Source of the DNA: Phascolarctobacterium sp.
Lineage (GTDB): Bacteria > Bacillota > Negativicutes > Acidaminococcales > Acidaminococcaceae
DNA length: 6,048 nt
Reading direction: 5' to 3'
NCBI GenBank assembly: GCA_004558595.1
Contig: SFCN01000082.1
Coordinates: 1-6,048 of the forward strand
Below the pieces are notes generated by a model. That model had not been told where the DNA came from. It searched no databases and saw nothing but the letters and a program-made list of their open reading frames with translations. Shown piece after piece: positions 3,792 to 6,048 of the stretch (its first letter is position 1; each line of letters opens with the position of its first letter). Made by a program: the position numbers and the translations under genes.

Positions 3792-5969
3792 TTACTCACC
3801 GCCATCCAAAAATGAGGTTTGGATAATATTACTGATTACACGGTGATAGCCCTTTAAAGTCACCATGCCATTGCTATCGGCCGTGCGAATGCCGACGCTG
3901 CGTACACGCACAATGCCAAACTTGGGATGCTGCCAATTATACTCCAGCTGCACGATTTTACCGGAATTTACCATCTTGGCCAGCATTTGCAGCACATAGT
4001 GCTGGCATTCCGGACATACCCTATCCGACCAATGGGCATAGCACTCCTGAGGCGACAGGGCCTTGGACACGGCCATAATCTCGGAGCAATTCTTGTCCAA
4101 AAATAGCTCATAGAGCTTAACATTAGGCGCCATGCGAATAATCCACAGACCCAGCTCCAAATCCCGTAAAATGTTCTCAGAATTGCTGCGAACCACGTCA
4201 TAGCCCGGATCATCGTACATGAGATTCCAAAGCAAATGACTATCCAGCATACGCTCCTTGGCATCAAGGCTAGTAAAGCGCTGTACCTTTTGATTATAGT
4301 CCGCATAAGCATCCGCCCCATTATCCACGAAGCTGGAGGTGAAAAGCGGAGCCTCTACCGGTCTGCTGAACAAATAACCCTGATAAATATCGGGCTGTAA
4401 GTCGTTCAGCAAGCGCAGCTGCTTCTCGGTCTCTACGCCCTCAAGGCAAATTCTAATGCGGGAGAAGGTAGCCAACTCCTGCACAGTGCTAATCAGGCGA
4501 TAATTATAAGCGCTTTCCGTAACCTCGCTGACGAAGCATTGATCAATTTTAATAATATCAAATTGCAGCTTCTTCAAATAGCTAAGGCTAGAATAGCCCG
4601 TGCCAAAATCGTCAACGGCGATATAGATACCAGCCTGCTTCCACAGGCTAAAGATTTTATTAAACTTTTCGAAATCACGCAAATGCATACTTTCGGTTAT
4701 TTCCAGTGTCAGGGCCTCGCCGGGAGCCCCAAGCTCCTCCAACACCTCTAAAACCTCTCGGCCAAAGCCATCCTGATTAAGCTGCACATAGGACACATTG
4801 ACGCTCACCCGAAAGTCAGGAATAACCTTACGCCACTCCATACACTGCTTTAAGGCTTCACGCAAAATCCACTTGCCCACCGGACAAATCATGCCCGTTC
4901 TTTCCAACAGCATAATGAACTCACCGGGACTCATGAGCCCACGGTTAGGAGAACGATAGCGCAAAAGCGCCTCGGCACCCAAAAGGGAAAAATTCTTGCC
5001 ATCCACCAAGGGCTGATAGCACACAAAAAAGCCCTCACAATCATTGAGGATACTGGTGCGAATCTCGTCCTGTAAATTAATCTGCGTCAAATAGCGATTA
5101 TATTGCTCCGTAGAAAAGAAGCAAATTACGTTCTTGCCGTGCTTTTTAGCCTTTACCAAGGCTGTTTCCGCATACTGCAGTAGCTCCTGCAAGGTCCTGC
5201 TCTCGCCCATGTTAAAGCCGGCAGCGCCCACGGAAAGAGTGCACAGCTTAGCCAAATCCAAGCGTACCTTTTCATAAAAGGCCGTAGCTCGCTCCTGATT
5301 AGCGTGCTGCAATATTACAGCAAAGCGGTCACCACTAAGTCTATAGATACCATTCCATTGCCCCAAATGCTTCTCCAGCACATTAGCAATTTCCTGCAGC
5401 ACCTTATCGCCATACGCTCTACCCTTTTGAGCGTTAATGGCGGCCAAATCATCCACATCAGCGATAAAGAGATGGCCCTGAGATCCCTCTTCCACTACGG
5501 ATAGTAAATCCTCACGCCAATTCAAGCCAAGGGATAAACCGGTCAGCTTATCCACTCTCGTATCAAAAACACTGGTAGAGCAGCAACCAATAATCACCCT
5601 CCGCTCACCATTTTCTATGGTAATCTGTTGACCCTTGTTATTAATCCAGACACGCTTGCCTTTACGGTTAACCATGCGATATTCAACAACGAAATCCCGC
5701 TCCAAGCCATTAGCAATACGAAAAATCTGCTTTTCGATTCTAGGTCTATCAAGAGGATAAGTTAAATTCAATATTTCCTGCAATTCAAAGCCCATGCTTT
5801 CCTTGGGCTGCAGCACGAAATTCTCGCTTACCATTTTAGTAAAGTAAATCTTGTCCTCTTCCAAATCCCACACATACATGGGATCGGGAATGTTGGTATT
5901 CATTACTTCAACTAGCTTCAAGCATTCCTGTATATTGAGCTTCTTTAATATTTCTAGGTTCATCTGCAC
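3792..5969 (-). CDS. PAS - degenerate GGDEF - EAL - PAS protein, probable c-di-GMP phosphodiesterase
   Basis: This is a 725-residue cytosolic signalling protein without membrane segments. In order: an N-terminal PAS domain with PAC-like end (about 20-135); a GGDEF domain (about 139-290); an EAL domain (about 297-545); and a second PAS-like fold (about 600-718; LELGLWIIR, then QLEYNWQHPKFG and LKGYHRVISNI). The cyclase site is degenerate: SGDRF (212-216) replaces GGDEF, and DVDDLAAINA lacks the usual Lys/Asp, so cyclase activity is unlikely. The EAL site looks complete: Glu333 (EALLR), Asn391, Glu423 (LEITES), Asp453-Asp454 (DDFGTGYSSL), Lys474 (KID), Glu510 (EGVET) and Gln530. Hydrolysis of c-di-GMP to pGpG is therefore predicted, perhaps with GTP sensing by the GGDEF fold. 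GTG at 5969 is chosen because AGAAGG precedes it by 7 nt; ATG at 5963 is the alternative (two residues shorter). A PAS after EAL is unusual, and CPEC (652-655) is a possible metal or redox site. Confidence 0.92.
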   Translation of the reverse strand: MQMNLEILKKLNIQECLKLVEVMNTNIPDPMYVWDLEEDKIYFTKMVSENFVLQPKESMGFELQEILNLTYPLDRPRIEKQIFRIANGLERDFVVEYRMVNRKGKRVWINNKGQQITIENGERRVIIGCCSTSVFDTRVDKLTGLSLGLNWREDLLSVVEEGSQGHLFIADVDDLAAINAQKGRAYGDKVLQEIANVLEKHLGQWNGIYRLSGDRFAVILQHANQERATAFYEKVRLDLAKLCTLSVGAAGFNMGESRTLQELLQYAETALVKAKKHGKNVICFFSTEQYNRYLTQINLQDEIRTSILNDCEGFFVCYQPLVDGKNFSLLGAEALLRYRSPNRGLMSPGEFIMLLERTGMICPVGKWILREALKQCMEWRKVIPDFRVSVNVSYVQLNQDGFGREVLEVLEELGAPGEALTLEITESMHLRDFEKFNKIFSLWKQAGIYIAVDDFGTGYSSLSYLKKLQFDIIKIDQCFVSEVTESAYNYRLISTVQELATFSRIRICLEGVETEKQLRLLNDLQPDIYQGYLFSRPVEAPLFTSSFVDNGADAYADYNQKVQRFTSLDAKERMLDSHLLWNLMYDDPGYDVVRSNSENILRDLELGLWIIRMAPNVKLYELFLDKNCSEIMAVSKALSPQECYAHWSDRVCPECQHYVLQMLAKMVNSGKIVQLEYNWQHPKFGIVRVRSVGIRTADSNGMVTLKGYHRVISNIIQTSFLDGGE

Positions 5970-5976
5970 CAGCTCG

Positions 5977-5982
5977 CCTTCT
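5977..5982 (-). promoter_or_regulatory. Ribosome binding site deciding the GTG start of the EAL gene
   Basis: AGAAGG ends 7 nt before GTG at 5969 but 13 nt before the ATG at 5963. The spacing favours initiation at GTG. Confidence 0.6.
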
Positions 5983-6014
5983 CGTGATAATAATAGGAAT
6001 TCTTTACTAAACTA

Positions 6015-6023
6015 AGCATATCA
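6015..6023 (-). promoter_or_regulatory. Possible extended -10 promoter element of the EAL gene
   Basis: TGA-TATGCT on the minus strand resembles an extended -10 box about 46 nt before the start codon. No good -35 is visible at 17 nt, so the call is weak. The real promoter may lie beyond the window edge. Confidence 0.25.
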
Positions 6024-6048
6024 CGCTTCTAATTTAACTATGAGTAAA

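Overview
All four large genes and both small genes I can support lie on the minus strand, so the window is transcribed right to left. AGGAGG-type ribosome binding sites, sigma-A/70-like promoters, hairpin-plus-U terminators and a yybP-ykoY manganese riboswitch fit a low-to-moderate GC member of the Bacillota. The style of the PAS/GGDEF/EAL protein makes me lean to the Negativicutes, but that is inference and I cannot name a genus.

Layout in transcription order. (1) 5969-3792: a 725-residue cytosolic c-di-GMP protein, PAS - degenerate GGDEF (SGDRF) - intact EAL - C-terminal PAS, most likely a phosphodiesterase. (2) 3746-3573: a promoter, a yybP-ykoY Mn2+ riboswitch aptamer and an intrinsic terminator. 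These form a complete leader attenuator for (3), a GTG-started CaCA-family cation antiporter (3545-2616), which makes Mn2+ export a plausible role. (4) 2538-2379: a terminator whose loop and 3' arm double as the -35 and spacer of the rpsB promoter, then a structured rpsB leader RNA. (5) rpsB (S2, 2378-1641) and tsf (EF-Ts, 1611-730), the classic translation operon, closed by a strong terminator at 707-675. (6) 629-123: a near-consensus promoter, a leader of about 135 nt and two small genes, a 36-residue single-span membrane protein and a 57-residue basic protein. I do not recognise either small protein.

The 73% of the window taken up by the four large genes is conventional. The interest is in the gaps: the riboswitch, the rpsB leader fold with its promoter/terminator overlap, and the small-protein operon. 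Bases 1-122 hold no gene I can support, only a small hairpin and an isolated consensus -10 box on the minus strand. No rRNA, tRNA, CRISPR array, insertion sequence or phage gene was seen.
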